From Branchiostoma floridae (taxonomy: Eukaryota > Chordata > Leptocardii > Amphioxiformes > Branchiostomatidae), in NCBI RefSeq assembly GCF_000003815.2, contig NC_049996.1:4535482-4599481 (forward strand): a stretch of DNA of 64,000 nucleotides, read 5' to 3'. Position 1 is the stretch's first letter. Each line of letters starts with the position of its first letter. Positions 40,487-51,559 of the stretch are shown in pieces. Under the pieces are notes generated by a model. The model saw only the letters and a program-made list of their open reading frames with translations. It was not told where the DNA came from and did not search any database. A program made the position numbers and the translations under genes.

Positions 40487-43400
40487 ATGTTTAGTTCTGC
40501 CGTTAGGGGGGAAGGGCACACGAGAGCTAATTTAGCCCAGCGAACAATAGGGGGTAGTCTAGAAGTTGATGTAAAGTTTGATGGTGAAGGTGTCCGCTGT
40601 TTGCTTGACACCGGGTCCCAAGTAACGTTGATGACGCGGAGTTGCTTTGAAAGTAAGTTTGGAGTTAGGGGGGAGAAACTAAAGACAGACTCGTCTTGGC
40701 TTAGATTGACGGCAATGAACGGCCTGCCGATCAAATTGGTAGGGTGTGCCGAAATGGATATTCAAATTATGGGGCGCGATTTGCCTAAACTGGGGGTTCT
40801 GATAGTGGAGGATAACCCATCTTGGACTTTGCCTGCCATTGTTGGTATGAATGTGATCAGTTCTTGTAGGTCCGTCATAGCTGAAGCCATCGAGCGGCCA
40901 GACCCAGAGCAGATAGAACAGGCTACGGCCTGGTCTCGCGCCCTTAAAGTAGAGGATAAGTTTCAACGCTTTACAATAGCTGATGATGGAAGAGTAGGGT
41001 CTGCCTGGGCTCCACACAGGGAGAGGTTGGTTGTCCCCGCGGGGCATGAGATGGTAATATTCTGTAGGGCTCGGACAGGTCCGAACGGGGTCCCGTACAC
41101 CGTGTTAGTCGAGCCACCGGAAGCGGGCACCCTCCCAAAACCTATTGTAGTGGCGCGAGCGTACGCCGAGGTGAGACATGGCCGGGTGCCAGTAAGAGTA
41201 GCTAATGTAGCGGAACATGACGTAATCTTAGGCCACCGGGCCAGACTGGGGGAACTCTATGTAGTCGAAAAGGTCCCTGAACAGGAAGTAGAACTAGACG
41301 TCGACTCGACCGGAGATCTAGAGGCCCATGTAAGGGTAGTTACCAGCGAATCGAACGGAGATAGTCGACCGGGGGCTGACGAAGGGGACTCACTTCCCGT
41401 AGACGTAGATGTCGATCTCACCAACTTGACGGAAGAACAGGCACAGAAGCTACGAGCTCTCTTAACGAAACATAAGAGCACCTTTTCTAAGGACAAGAAC
41501 GATTTTGGCAGGACTAACGTAGTAACACACAGAATTCCAACAGGGGACGCCCCTCCGACTCGGGAGCCGTACCGCCGGATACCCCCGGCCATGTATAAAG
41601 AAGTGAAGGCTCATATCGAAATGATGTTAGAACAAGACGTGATAAGACAGAGTTCGAGCCCATGGGCTTCTCCAATAGTTCTTGTTCGGAAGAAAGATGG
41701 CGGGTTGAGGTTTTGTGTAGATTATAGGAAGCTAAACGCGCGAACGCATAGAGACGCCTTCCCTCTTCCCCGAATCGAAGAAAGCCTAGATGCCCTTGGG
41801 GGGGCCCGCCTGTTCTCTACACTAGATTTGGCCGCTGGTTACTGGCAGGTAGAGATTGACGAGGCAGACAGGGAGAAGACTGCATTTTCATGTCCCCTGG
41901 GACTGTTCGAGTTCACTAGAATGGCGTTTGGTCTCCAGGGAGCTCCCTCCACTTTCCAACGCCTTATGCAGCGTTGCCTAGGCGACCAGAATTTAGAAAT
42001 TCTGTTGATTTATTTGGATGACATAATCGTCTTTTCCAAGGATGTAGACGAACATCTGGATAGGCTGGATGTGGTTTTCTCTCGCCTGGGGCAGTATGGG
42101 CTGAAGCTCCGGCCGGATAAATGCCATTTGTTCCGCTCGTCAGTCAAGTACCTGGGACACATAGTGAGCGAAGGGGGAGTGGCCACGGACCCAGACAAGA
42201 CCGCCGCACTCCGGGACTGGCCGGTCCCGACCACGGTGCGGCAGGTTAGACAGTTTTTAGGGTTTGCCTCCTACTACAGACGATTCGTAGAGTCATTTGG
42301 AAAAATTGCAGGTCCGTTGCATGAGCTAGTGAGGAAGGACCAGCCGTTTGCCTGGACTCCGGCATGTCAAGCCGCATTTGATACTTTGAGGGAGAAGTTG
42401 ATGTCCGCGCCCCTGTTGGCATACCCTGATTACTCCCTGCCGTTTATATTGTACACTGACGCGAGCAATCAGGGTCTCGGGGCCGTGTTAGCTCAGGAAC
42501 AGGATGGGGTCGAGCGGGTGATTGCTTACGCTAGCAGGGGGCTCCGACAGGCGGAACGGAATTGGGACAATTATAGTTCGTTCAAACTGGAACTACTGGC
42601 CTTAAAGTGGGCAGTGACGGAGAAGTTCAAGGAACATTTGTATGGTAACGAAGTGACTATCTATACCGATAATAATCCGCTAGCACACCTACAGACAGCC
42701 GTGTTAGGTGCAGTAGAACAACGATGGGTAGCTCGCTTGGCCAATTATAAGTTCACCATAAAGTATCGCCCGGGGAAGTCGAATGCAAACGCTGACGCCT
42801 TGTCGCGCATGCCCGGCCAGGTAGCTAGAGTAGGGGCGCTGATAGCCGAGGAAGTCGGGGAAGAGGAAGGGACGAACTGGTCGGCGTTGTTACAGCAGAA
42901 GAGTGAGACCAAGGTCAAGGGAACCCCGCCGGGACCCGAGTGGTTGGGTTATACCCAGGGGGGAATGGGTGCCCTACAACGAGAAGACCCTGTCCTGGAA
43001 CGAGTCATACGGTATGTAATTAAGGGGCCGAGACCCAGCAATAAAGAGCTAGCCAAGGAGACCGCAGAAGTAGGTCGTGTGCTGAGGCAATGGAACCGCC
43101 TCCACATACACGAGGGTATGTTGTGTCGGGAATTCTGGGGTCAAGGGCACGCTAACAGTTTTCGGCAGGTCGTCCTCCCCGCCGCGTTGCGCAGGGATGC
43201 GTTTGAGTCAGTACATACGCGTCATGGTCACCTGGGGATACCCAAAACGTTGGGATTAGCCCACCAGAGATTCTTCTGGGCAGGCATGGACGCAGATCTG
43301 GCCACCTGGGTCAGGACCTGCGAGAGGTGTTGTTTGCGTAAGTCCCCGGTCCCAAATGTGAGGCCACCCTTGGTGAACATCCGAGTCACAGCCCCCTTAG

Positions 43401-44797
43401 AACTCGTCGCGATGGATTATTTAACTGTAGAGAAATCGTCGAGCGGGTACGAGAATATCCTAGTGATAACGGACCACTTCACTAAGTACTCAGTCGCGAT
43501 ACCCACCAAGAACCAGACCGCCGTGACCACAGCCAAGGCTTTGTGGCGACACTTTATCCTCCCCTACGGGTTCCCTAGGAGACTGCATTCGGACCAGGGC
43601 GCGAATTTCCAATCGGAAACCATCCGTGAGCTATGCAAATTGTATGGAGCAGAGAAGGTCTCAACAACCCCGTATCATCCCCAAGGGAATGGACAGACAG
43701 AGAGACTAAATCGCACCCTTCTAGATTTGCTAGGAACTCTAGAGGCCGATAAGAAGCGCCGCTGGCCCGACTATATCGCTGAACTAGTGCACGCCTACAA
43801 TAATGCCCCGCATAGTAGTACTGGCTACAGTCCCTATTACCTGATGTTTGGGCGACACGCGAGGTTGCCAATAGATCTGACCCAGGGGATAGAGCCCGAA
43901 TTCGAGGAAGGAGAGTCTAGTGTAGATGACTGGGTCCGAGAGCATCACGAGCGCTATCGATACGCCTACGCCCAAGCTCAACGGCGCCTAGACGGGGCCG
44001 CCGCCGCGCGTAAACGCATCTACGACAGGACTGCCAGGGAGGCACCGTTGCTTCCCGGGGAACGTGTGCTAGTTAAGAATAAGAAGTGTAGAGGACGCAA
44101 GAAGATACAAGATAGGTGGGAACGGATCCCTTATATCGTCCGAAAGCGGCCAGACCCAGACATCCCAGTATATGTAGTAGAACCGGAACGGGGAAGTGGG
44201 CCCCCACGAAAGTTACATCGGGATATGATGATCCCTTGTCTGTTCGGGCCGACGAAGAGAGACAGGTCTAGAGTCGCACGGGGACCCAGCAACAGGGCGA
44301 GCTCTCGGCGAGGTTGTCCCAGCATAGCTGAAGAGCCGACCGAACAGTCTGAGGGCGGCCACTCCGAATCTTTTGATGTGTATACCTTCCCCCGCTATCT
44401 GTTTCAGAATGAGACGGACGAGTCACTGGGTAGTGTCGAGCCAGTACAGGCTCCGACGTTTGTGACTGAACCCAGCCCCGCAGGTAGTTCCACAAGGGAA
44501 GGGACAGAGGGCCCTGAGATCGATTTAAATGAGGCCCGAACAGACGCACCGTCAGCGGACGGGGAAGAAAATGACCCGTCTTTGGAACAAACGGCCGAAT
44601 CGGCAGAGGAAGACCCGAATTCGCCAGAACCTGAACCGGTTGACCTCCCTAGATACCCCGTCCGCACGAACAGAGGCAGACCCCCAAACTGGTATGGAAA
44701 CCCGATCTTACTGGGGGCGCGTGCCACTTATTGTCGGGCTACCCAGGCTGTTGCCCGGGCGCTAAACGGTTTTCGCTTGTCTCCTTTTCTGGGTTGA
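40487..44797 (+). CDS. Pol polyprotein, Ty3/Gypsy
   Basis: 1436 codons counted from the first ATG; the frame is open further upstream, as expected for a gag-pol fusion. The order is aspartic protease (CLLDTGSQVTLM, catalytic Asp near 41); reverse transcriptase with WASPIVLVRKKDGG, FSTLDLAAGYWQ and the catalytic YLDD (about 508-511); RNase H (YTDASNQGLGAVLA, about 655); integrase HHCC zinc finger (HTRHGHLGIPKT...CERCC) and a DDE core (MDYLTVE, HSDQGAN, NGQTERLNR). A C-terminal acidic tail ends with PRYPVRTNRGRPPNWYG, a motif seen at the end of some Gypsy integrases. No chromodomain is seen. All catalytic residues appear intact. Confidence 0.95.
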   Translation: MFSSAVRGEGHTRANLAQRTIGGSLEVDVKFDGEGVRCLLDTGSQVTLMTRSCFESKFGVRGEKLKTDSSWLRLTAMNGLPIKLVGCAEMDIQIMGRDLPKLGVLIVEDNPSWTLPAIVGMNVISSCRSVIAEAIERPDPEQIEQATAWSRALKVEDKFQRFTIADDGRVGSAWAPHRERLVVPAGHEMVIFCRARTGPNGVPYTVLVEPPEAGTLPKPIVVARAYAEVRHGRVPVRVANVAEHDVILGHRARLGELYVVEKVPEQEVELDVDSTGDLEAHVRVVTSESNGDSRPGADEGDSLPVDVDVDLTNLTEEQAQKLRALLTKHKSTFSKDKNDFGRTNVVTHRIPTGDAPPTREPYRRIPPAMYKEVKAHIEMMLEQDVIRQSSSPWASPIVLVRKKDGGLRFCVDYRKLNARTHRDAFPLPRIEESLDALGGARLFSTLDLAAGYWQVEIDEADREKTAFSCPLGLFEFTRMAFGLQGAPSTFQRLMQRCLGDQNLEILLIYLDDIIVFSKDVDEHLDRLDVVFSRLGQYGLKLRPDKCHLFRSSVKYLGHIVSEGGVATDPDKTAALRDWPVPTTVRQVRQFLGFASYYRRFVESFGKIAGPLHELVRKDQPFAWTPACQAAFDTLREKLMSAPLLAYPDYSLPFILYTDASNQGLGAVLAQEQDGVERVIAYASRGLRQAERNWDNYSSFKLELLALKWAVTEKFKEHLYGNEVTIYTDNNPLAHLQTAVLGAVEQRWVARLANYKFTIKYRPGKSNANADALSRMPGQVARVGALIAEEVGEEEGTNWSALLQQKSETKVKGTPPGPEWLGYTQGGMGALQREDPVLERVIRYVIKGPRPSNKELAKETAEVGRVLRQWNRLHIHEGMLCREFWGQGHANSFRQVVLPAALRRDAFESVHTRHGHLGIPKTLGLAHQRFFWAGMDADLATWVRTCERCCLRKSPVPNVRPPLVNIRVTAPLELVAMDYLTVEKSSSGYENILVITDHFTKYSVAIPTKNQTAVTTAKALWRHFILPYGFPRRLHSDQGANFQSETIRELCKLYGAEKVSTTPYHPQGNGQTERLNRTLLDLLGTLEADKKRRWPDYIAELVHAYNNAPHSSTGYSPYYLMFGRHARLPIDLTQGIEPEFEEGESSVDDWVREHHERYRYAYAQAQRRLDGAAAARKRIYDRTAREAPLLPGERVLVKNKKCRGRKKIQDRWERIPYIVRKRPDPDIPVYVVEPERGSGPPRKLHRDMMIPCLFGPTKRDRSRVARGPSNRASSRRGCPSIAEEPTEQSEGGHSESFDVYTFPRYLFQNETDESLGSVEPVQAPTFVTEPSPAGSSTREGTEGPEIDLNEARTDAPSADGEENDPSLEQTAESAEEDPNSPEPEPVDLPRYPVRTNRGRPPNWYGNPILLGARATYCRATQAVARALNGFRLSPFLG

Positions 44798-47700
44798 AAG
44801 AATAGTTGATGAGATGGATCATGGAACGATTAAGGACATACGAGTAACGGAAACCCCTTTTGATGTTAACGTGAATAGGAGAGGAATTCAGAAGCAAGGT
44901 AGAGGCTCGTCTTGCATTTAGTCGCAGTGATTGATGGAGATGGCTCGCCGCCTTCTGTCAACACCAGTGCCTGAAGGTGCTGCCAGACGGATAGAGATGG
45001 AGCATTGCAGGTTGCTTCATCTATAGTTAGGGACAGCAGACGTAGATGACTGCGTTATTGCATTAAGTCGGCGAATCCGCGTTTGGAGGCGGGAATTAGG
45101 CAAGTTGTGTCGCCCAGGATAATAGTGATTAGCACGGGTTAGATACCCCAGGTGTCCCCCAGGCCGCTGTTCCGTTCGCGACCCCTGACCGACTCGGTAG
45201 GTCAACCCAGCTAGTGTTACGTGGAAGTATCCCAATCCGGACTCGTGTAGATTGGCCGGGTGCTCTGCGGGCAGTAAGGGGAGGGGCAGTGTGGTCCGAC
45301 AGGTCACGCTGGGATGATTGAAAATGACCACGAGCGGTGGTGTAATTGAAATGTTGAAAGTTGACAGTCGCCCCACCATGGCGTTTGGTCCGCCGCTGTT
45401 GCTCATGGGTGGACGTACCAAATCGGTCACCACCCGCCGTAAGGAAGTTGTGCAACCCATCACCTAAACAGGCGGGATGCAAACTGACTAACTAGCGGTG
45501 GCAGCGACGGCCAGGCGGGGGTTCGAGGTTCTGTCCCTTAGAAGTTGTTAGATAGACGCGTGGTCCCATAGACGGGGCGCGTCCGGAAATTCTTTTTGAA
45601 CTTGAGAGAAGATGAAACCTTTAGTTTATTTGTGACTTTTGTCCTTCCGGAACACCTGATCTGCTATCTCGCTGCTCGGGGGTGAGTACACCAGACTTAG
45701 GGTCCACTCGCAGTGCTCAGTTGTGTAACCCAAAACCCAAACGGGCGGGGTACAGGCGAAACACGTCGTAGTAGCAAGGGCAGTTAGGTGAGGACTTGGG
45801 TCACAAAAGAATGGCCAACAGACACGTTGACCCAGAAGAGGGGTGCGTGGAGAAGGTAGTATAAGATACGAATAATCTGACGCACTCGAGGAAGCTGAGC
45901 ATAATTGAGATGCTCCAATACCCGGAAGACTCGATGAATGTGTTCCGCCGGGCGAATTGTGCAGTAAGGAAACCTAGAAAATAACTAAGTGAAGAAAATA
46001 CTAATGAACGGTACTCCGTCCTTATCTAGAACAGAAGAGAAAGACTCGAAAGACAGTGGAGATAGGTTAAGAACTAAAGATAGAAACTATTAAGGTCAGG
46101 ATGTTATGAGATACGTTACGTAGACAGCACGACAAGTGAAAAGAAAAAATTGTGACGGAGAGCGCGGGGAGATATTTCTCGGGCGGAATTTTGCAATTAC
46201 CATTGGTCACTACCACTGGTTGCTTTTTCTACCCTTCTTATACGAATAGAGGGAGGAAAGGATAAGGTTAGGAGCAGAATTGGTAAAAGATTACGTGTTA
46301 TGAAGGATTAAAATAGAGGACCGGGTTGGGGCGTGTGTATGCGTGTGTTCTGTTTCTCCCGCTGCAGGGCTGCCAACCACCGGTCCAGACGACCGAACAA
46401 GGATCGCCGACGACGGCTGGGCATTGGAAGTTCCTCCTACCCCCTACAAGGTCCGTAAGCTGACCATCCCGCTAGGTCTCAACTGTCTGTGGTGAAGTAG
46501 ACTGCTGTGGCAGATGGGCGCCCTCCGACACCGTGTGCTGACGTGGGCGTGAAGGAGACTAAGAGGAATGCTGATTTCTCGGACAATGACTAGTCTCGTT
46601 TGGACGCAGTTCCGACCATGGAAAGACGAGGACGTCAATCATGTGATGAAGTCCGGGGACGTCAACAGCCTGCTGCTGTCGTAAGCGATGGGGTTTCGTG
46701 GAACATTGATACATCATCATTTCTATTCCTCCCCGCGTCCGCCTTCGGGCCGTCTCCCAGCGATCTCTCGCCGGACACTTTCTCCACTGTGGTGCTTCCC
46801 GACGATATGGAACCGCCGGAAAATCCGCTTCTCTGCTTCTCCCCGCTCCAGTCCTTAGGCGAGACTCCTTACGCCACCGAACTTTTCCGTATTGGCGTAA
46901 CCGTTCTACCGCCGACAACCTTCCCAGTCTGCCATGGTACCAGTCTGTCTCCGGAGCTGCCACCAACGTTCGTCGTGAATCGTTAGCTTCGCGTCGGTGG
47001 AATTCCCCCTGGATGGACATCTTATAGAGACCAACCCCGCCAGAACGGTCGAAACGGGGTATGATCTTGTTCTCGGAGAACTAGTGAGGACGCAGAGCCC
47101 ATGGATTACGTAGCTGAACCCATGGATTACGTAGCTGAACACTGTTCCTGACGTAATGAACGCTATTCCTGACAAGGATCCCGTCATGAACGTTGAACCT
47201 GTGCAGAGTACTCGAGGCCTGGAGACGACGAGAGACAGCCTCCGAAAACGAACTGTGAAACAAAAAGACATTCCGTGACGTAACCAATAGGGTAAGGTTA
47301 AGATAGGATAGGGTAGGGTTAAGATAGGATTAAGGTAAGGATAGGAAATGTGTAAGCGATATATGTGTTTTGACACGCGGTCAATGACCGAGACGAAGTA
47401 GTAATGACTAGATTTGTGATGTGATGGTAACAAGCGAAGCGTGCGGTAGTCCTGATAGGATAGTTAATAGTCGGGTAATCGGGTCAGGATGGGTGGCCCC
47501 AAGGAGGTAGCGTCCTTGCCTTGATGAAAGCGCTGAGTTAATGCCCAAGGAGAGGTGAGGGGTTTAGATAAGTTATAGCCGGGGAGCTCCCGCTAGGCTC
47601 GCAGTAGACCCTTGGAGAAGGTCACCGGGGTGGTTGTACACAGCACCCACTGTTGTGTTTGCAGTACGAATTGTTATTGTAGCGGGTCAGTGCCACTTTG

Positions 47701-49010
47701 CCCTGGTAGAGGCGATTACAAAATAATTAGCGGTTTGTTGCAGTCCCAGTTCCGGATGATGTTGTTTCTCTCGGGGCTCCCTTACGCAAAATTATTTCTA
47801 ACAAAGCGAATGGAGAACTCCTGTAATAGAATTCTCCATTTGTGCCAATGTCGGCGCCCGTAACCGTTAGGAGTGCTTCAGTTCATACCCTTTAGGAACT
47901 GCAGCACTTGTTGTTCTTCCGCCCATTCTAGAGGCAAACGTGATATCGAAAGGTTCGAATCATCGAAGGTTGCCATGTCTGGGTCACTGAACCCCAGCCA
48001 CAGCGGAAGGAAATAAATGAATCTGTCTCATACAAATTTTCCAGGTTCAGCAGCACGACTGTTCGACCCTATTTGAGTGTTCCAACGAAATCCGCTAGTT
48101 ATTCTGGCCAGCTTGAGTCCTTTTTGTCCTGTCCATGACGTTGACAGTTTGTTTGGATGTTTTACAGCAACCATTAGTCACATCTCCTTTGGTATGTGTG
48201 TCCTTGGAGGCAAGTGCGGTCTCAAGCTGCACCTTCTTCCTCTTTCGTGATGTTTTCTACAGCAAGGGTCAGTTATAGGACGAATGTTTTAAGCCCTTTA
48301 TGAACTGTACCTCTGCCGCTCCTGCATACGTTAGGCAATTGATACAGGCAGTGACACGTGGTTCGACGTCGTCACCCCTGACACCAGAAAGTCACGCCCG
48401 AATGGCTGACTCGTACCGCATGTCTGGTGTCCCGTCTACTGGTCGTGGAGATCAACCTGTTAAGTTAAGAGGTGTTGATGTAGAAGTATTTCTCTGTCTG
48501 AGAAAACGACAATCTCCGTAGTTAATTGTCGCTAAGGGTGGTCCAGGTGAATTTAGTAAATGAGTAGTTACTGAAGTCCGAGTTTTCGACTGGTACCTAC
48601 GGCCACACCCGTAGCCGTTGGAAGTGCTAGCGGCGATATAGCGGAGAATGGTTGTTCTCCTTGTACCTCCTGTCTGGTGTACCGTCCTTCTCGAGAGAAC
48701 CCCACGGGGTCATCCCCGCAAAGCTTTTGCACGAATGAGTGTAATGGCAGCAGTGACAGTACGTTTATTGCAGAGATCCTTTTCTGTTTGAGAAAACGAC
48801 AGCCTCCACAGTTTATTGCCATTCGGAGGTGAAGAAACAATAGAGACACAGGGGGTAGGAAAAGGATGTACTGATGCCAGAGTGTGCGTTCCGAATAAGA
48901 TAGTTAAGGAGAGGCATTGCAAGGGGTAGCAGATATTGGATGTGCCTTGATAATCGGTACCCATTTGTCCCCCGAAAGTAACGTCCGCTACGCCGGGGAC
49001 GGCGCAGGTT
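44798..49010 (+). other. Long non-coding or accessory region between pol and 3' LTR
   Basis: About 4.2 kb inside the element with no recognisable protein. Short direct duplications occur (CCCATGGATTACGTAGCTGA twice at 47099-47140; GATAGGGTAGGGTTAAG-type repeats at 47285-47345). A degenerate duplicated segment of roughly 300 bp recurs around 48300-48520 and 48600-48810 (GAGAAAACGACA words). The best plus-strand frame, 46600-46986, encodes a Pro/Ser-rich acidic 128-residue product of unknown function. Minus-strand frames overlap it. Confidence 0.5.
46600..46986 (+). CDS. Hypothetical Pro/Ser-rich frame in the post-pol region
   Basis: 128 codons, no homology recognised. Composition (SPSDLSPDTFSTVVLPDD, PPENPLLCF) is acidic and proline-rich, like a low-complexity regulatory region. 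It sits where an env or accessory gene would be, but a minus-strand frame of 153 codons covers the same DNA, so coding status is doubtful. Confidence 0.25.
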   Translation: MDAVPTMERRGRQSCDEVRGRQQPAAVVSDGVSWNIDTSSFLFLPASAFGPSPSDLSPDTFSTVVLPDDMEPPENPLLCFSPLQSLGETPYATELFRIGVTVLPPTTFPVCHGTSLSPELPPTFVVNR

Positions 49011-49023
49011 TTAAGTGGGGGGG
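49010..49023 (+). promoter_or_regulatory. Putative polypurine tract
   Basis: AAGTGGGGGGG immediately before the 3' LTR, the expected location for the plus-strand primer. Confidence 0.65.
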
Positions 49024-50498
49024 TGTAAACGGGGCCAGCCCGTTTAGACTAAGATGTTTGGTATCCTAGGCTAGAGTGACAGTAATTAGCTAATGTGCCT
49101 AGCAACGCCCGGACTCCTCTCAGTACTCTGATATCCTCCGTCAGCTGGCCGAAGAAGGCCCATTGTGGGAGATCGGATAACCACTGCAATTAAGCTAGCC
49201 GGCACCGGCCGCAGAGGTCAAATACCAGGGTTAATAGCATAAGGGTTAAGGAACTTTGTGAATAACGGACAAACGCACGCAGAACTTGTTACCAAAAGTG
49301 TTAGGATAACTATTGAATGTTGACTATGTGACCGACGTTGTTGACTAATACTAGTAGTAGCGCTAGTCTCGACTTTGACTTAAGATGGCCCAACATTGTA
49401 ACTCGACCGGAGCCGTTTGATTGACACCTTCGCCTGGGATCCCACGTCCGATATCTCGGTCACTGTGAATGGAATGTACGGAGTCCCGGACCGGCTGGAA
49501 GATGAGTTGATGTATAGCTTAGTAACCACGCCGGATCCCTAGTTACCGACCGATGATGTAACCGACATAGAAAACTCCAATGTTAGCGAAACTACGGGGC
49601 GTTTCCCGTTCGAAACATGACAGAATTGTTGTGAGAAGTTGTACTCATAGTTTAGGATAGCAATGGCGACTGACAGAAGTCGGATTCGAATGTTAAGAAG
49701 ATTTCTTTGTGATGTACGGTGTTCTAGAGTGTCAGAATACCTGTTGCTCCTTCCCTCTCTCAGAGTTGGTACAGTCCATAAAGTTTGACAGCTGCATTCG
49801 AACTTGCAGTATAAAGTTTTGGCCGGTTGTGCCCAAGCAGTTCTGAGGGGTGGATAGCCCGAAGGTTGACCGAGTGAGAAGTTCACGACCCATCCGGTCT
49901 GACCCTCAGGTGAAGCCTCCGAGGAGCTTTTTAATATGAAATTTACTGGTTTTCTTACGCTTTGCCATTCAATGTCACTTGAGTTCCGGACTTTTGAGAA
50001 GTTATTAGTCCACATTTACATGTTTCCTGGGCCAATCAGATTCCAAAGATTCGCATAAGATTAGCCGTATTTGGTCTTGGCCCAACCCAAAATTTAGAAG
50101 ATAAAAAGGAGACACTCGATTCGGAGAGTGCAGTTTCGTGCCGTGGCAGCAGTTTCGTGTCGTGGCAGCAGTTTCGTGCCGTGGCAGTTTCGTGCCGTGG
50201 CAGTTTCGTGCCGTAGCAGTCGTTTCGTGCCGAGAAAGGTAGCGGCCTCGGGCCGTGGCAGTTTTGCCACGTGCCGAAAGAAGTTGTGGAAAGATCTGGA
50301 AAGTTTGGACTTCAGTGACAGAAAGTAGGATCTGGACTTTGCCAACTGAGAGTGAAGAGTACTTCTGATTGTTACCACCGACGGCCATCACCAGTTGAGT
50401 TGTGAATAAAGTCGATCTCGAGAGAACTTGAACTTCGCCTTGCCTCAATCACTTCGGACATCATAGCAGGGTCCAAGCTAAGTCTTGGCACTCTCACA
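49024..50498 (+). repeat. 3' LTR
   Basis: Offset by exactly 12,298 bases from the 5' LTR and the same length. A single base difference (49844 T against 37546 C) was seen on reading. Confidence 0.95.
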
Positions 50499-50925
50499 TA
50501 TAGATTGGCTGACAGGAGGGGACGCAGAACTGGCCTAGTGGAACCATCAGACACTACCTCTTGGAAGCGTCGATGAAGGTTAGACATCCAGGTGATAAGA
50601 TATGCCAAACAGCAGGAAACATGGCATGTAGGTCAGTGCTGAAAAAGCCAGTTAAAGCCATACCAATTTAATTCATTGGTTCACGGATTCGCTCGCTCCT
50701 ATTTTTTGGAAAATAAAATAAAAATTACCACTTAGCAAATTTTTACCATTAATGAAACCATTCACCAACTTTCTGGTGTAGCAAATTGGCATTTATAGTA
50801 TAAGCTCCTTAAAATGTGGGTATTATTATTGCAGTTATATTTTTCATTCATGACGAATGGGACAAACATAAAAACTGACACTACTTTTGTAATTTTCAAC
50901 AAACAGGTGCTGTTACTGTACAGTT
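50499..50925. repeat. Complex repeat copy 1, right part
   Basis: Continues the copy broken at 36725 and matches 61813-62715 except for a TTAA-type MITE present only there. Near 50575-50600 the minus strand encodes LITWMSNLHRRFQ, related to the first residues of the Penelope-like frame at 54318 (LTWMSNLHKRIK), so part of the repeat derives from a Penelope-like element. The uninterrupted TTAA target is at about 50750-50753. Confidence 0.8.
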
Positions 50926-51480
50926 TTGAACTAGTTTTTGCCTTGCCGCGCCAGCGGCATGGCCTTGTGGACACTATTTTCTTGGTTGGTTCAATGGTTC
51001 AATGGTTCAATGGTTCAAGCAATGTTAACCCAGCCCTTCCAAAGGCCCTTCCCAGTTCTCTTTCTCGAGGACAAACTTACGGCTTAGGCGACCAACAGTA
51101 CATCCCCGTCAATCTTTATACCTCCCTTTTACGCATTTGATAACAGTTGTGGTCGGTACTGAAAGCCTCTTAACATCTGGTTACATCGAATGAATGAAGC
51201 GTTTGTATGGTGATATTTCAAATCCATTGAAGTAAATATATAATCAAGTGAATTATCTCGCATAATAATTTGCATTACCTATTCATAAAGATGAAATAAA
51301 TGCCTAATTAGACCAATGCATTGCATGTGAATATATAAGTAGGCAATGACGTCATCGAAACGTCTCAAGAACGTTTGACTAGGTATTTCAACGCTACCAC
51401 GAAAACCCTCTGCCGTACGGCAATCCGTAAATTTACTACCATCTTCCCACACCCGCGGTACAAAAACTATCCGGTTCTAG
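50926..51480. other. Intergenic, no gene recognised
   Basis: Contains a four-unit GGTTCAAT tandem repeat (about 50988-51018) and otherwise unassigned AT-rich sequence. Confidence 0.5.
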
Positions 51481-51559
51481 AGGCAAATTTACCCATCAAA
51501 ATAAAGGATATAAGTTTCTCTTTCTTGTGATGTGTTTCTTTTGCTTGAAAATTGTTTAA

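Larger units (their letters stand above)
36726..50498 (+). mobile_element. Full-length Ty3/Gypsy LTR retrotransposon
   Basis: 13,773 bp bounded by 1475-bp LTRs (36726-38200 and 49024-50498), each TGTAAACGG...CTCACA, and a 4-bp TATA target duplication (36722-36725 and 50499-50502). Domain order protease, reverse transcriptase, RNase H, integrase identifies Ty3/Gypsy. The LTRs look almost identical; the one difference I found is C at 37546 against T at 49844. This indicates a recent insertion. No env-like product is recognised, but about 4.2 kb separate pol from the 3' LTR. Confidence 0.95.

Noticed and set aside
45017-45482. Minus-strand frames of 148 and 117 codons after pol
   Set aside because: They overlap each other in different frames, are antisense to the element, and have no motif.
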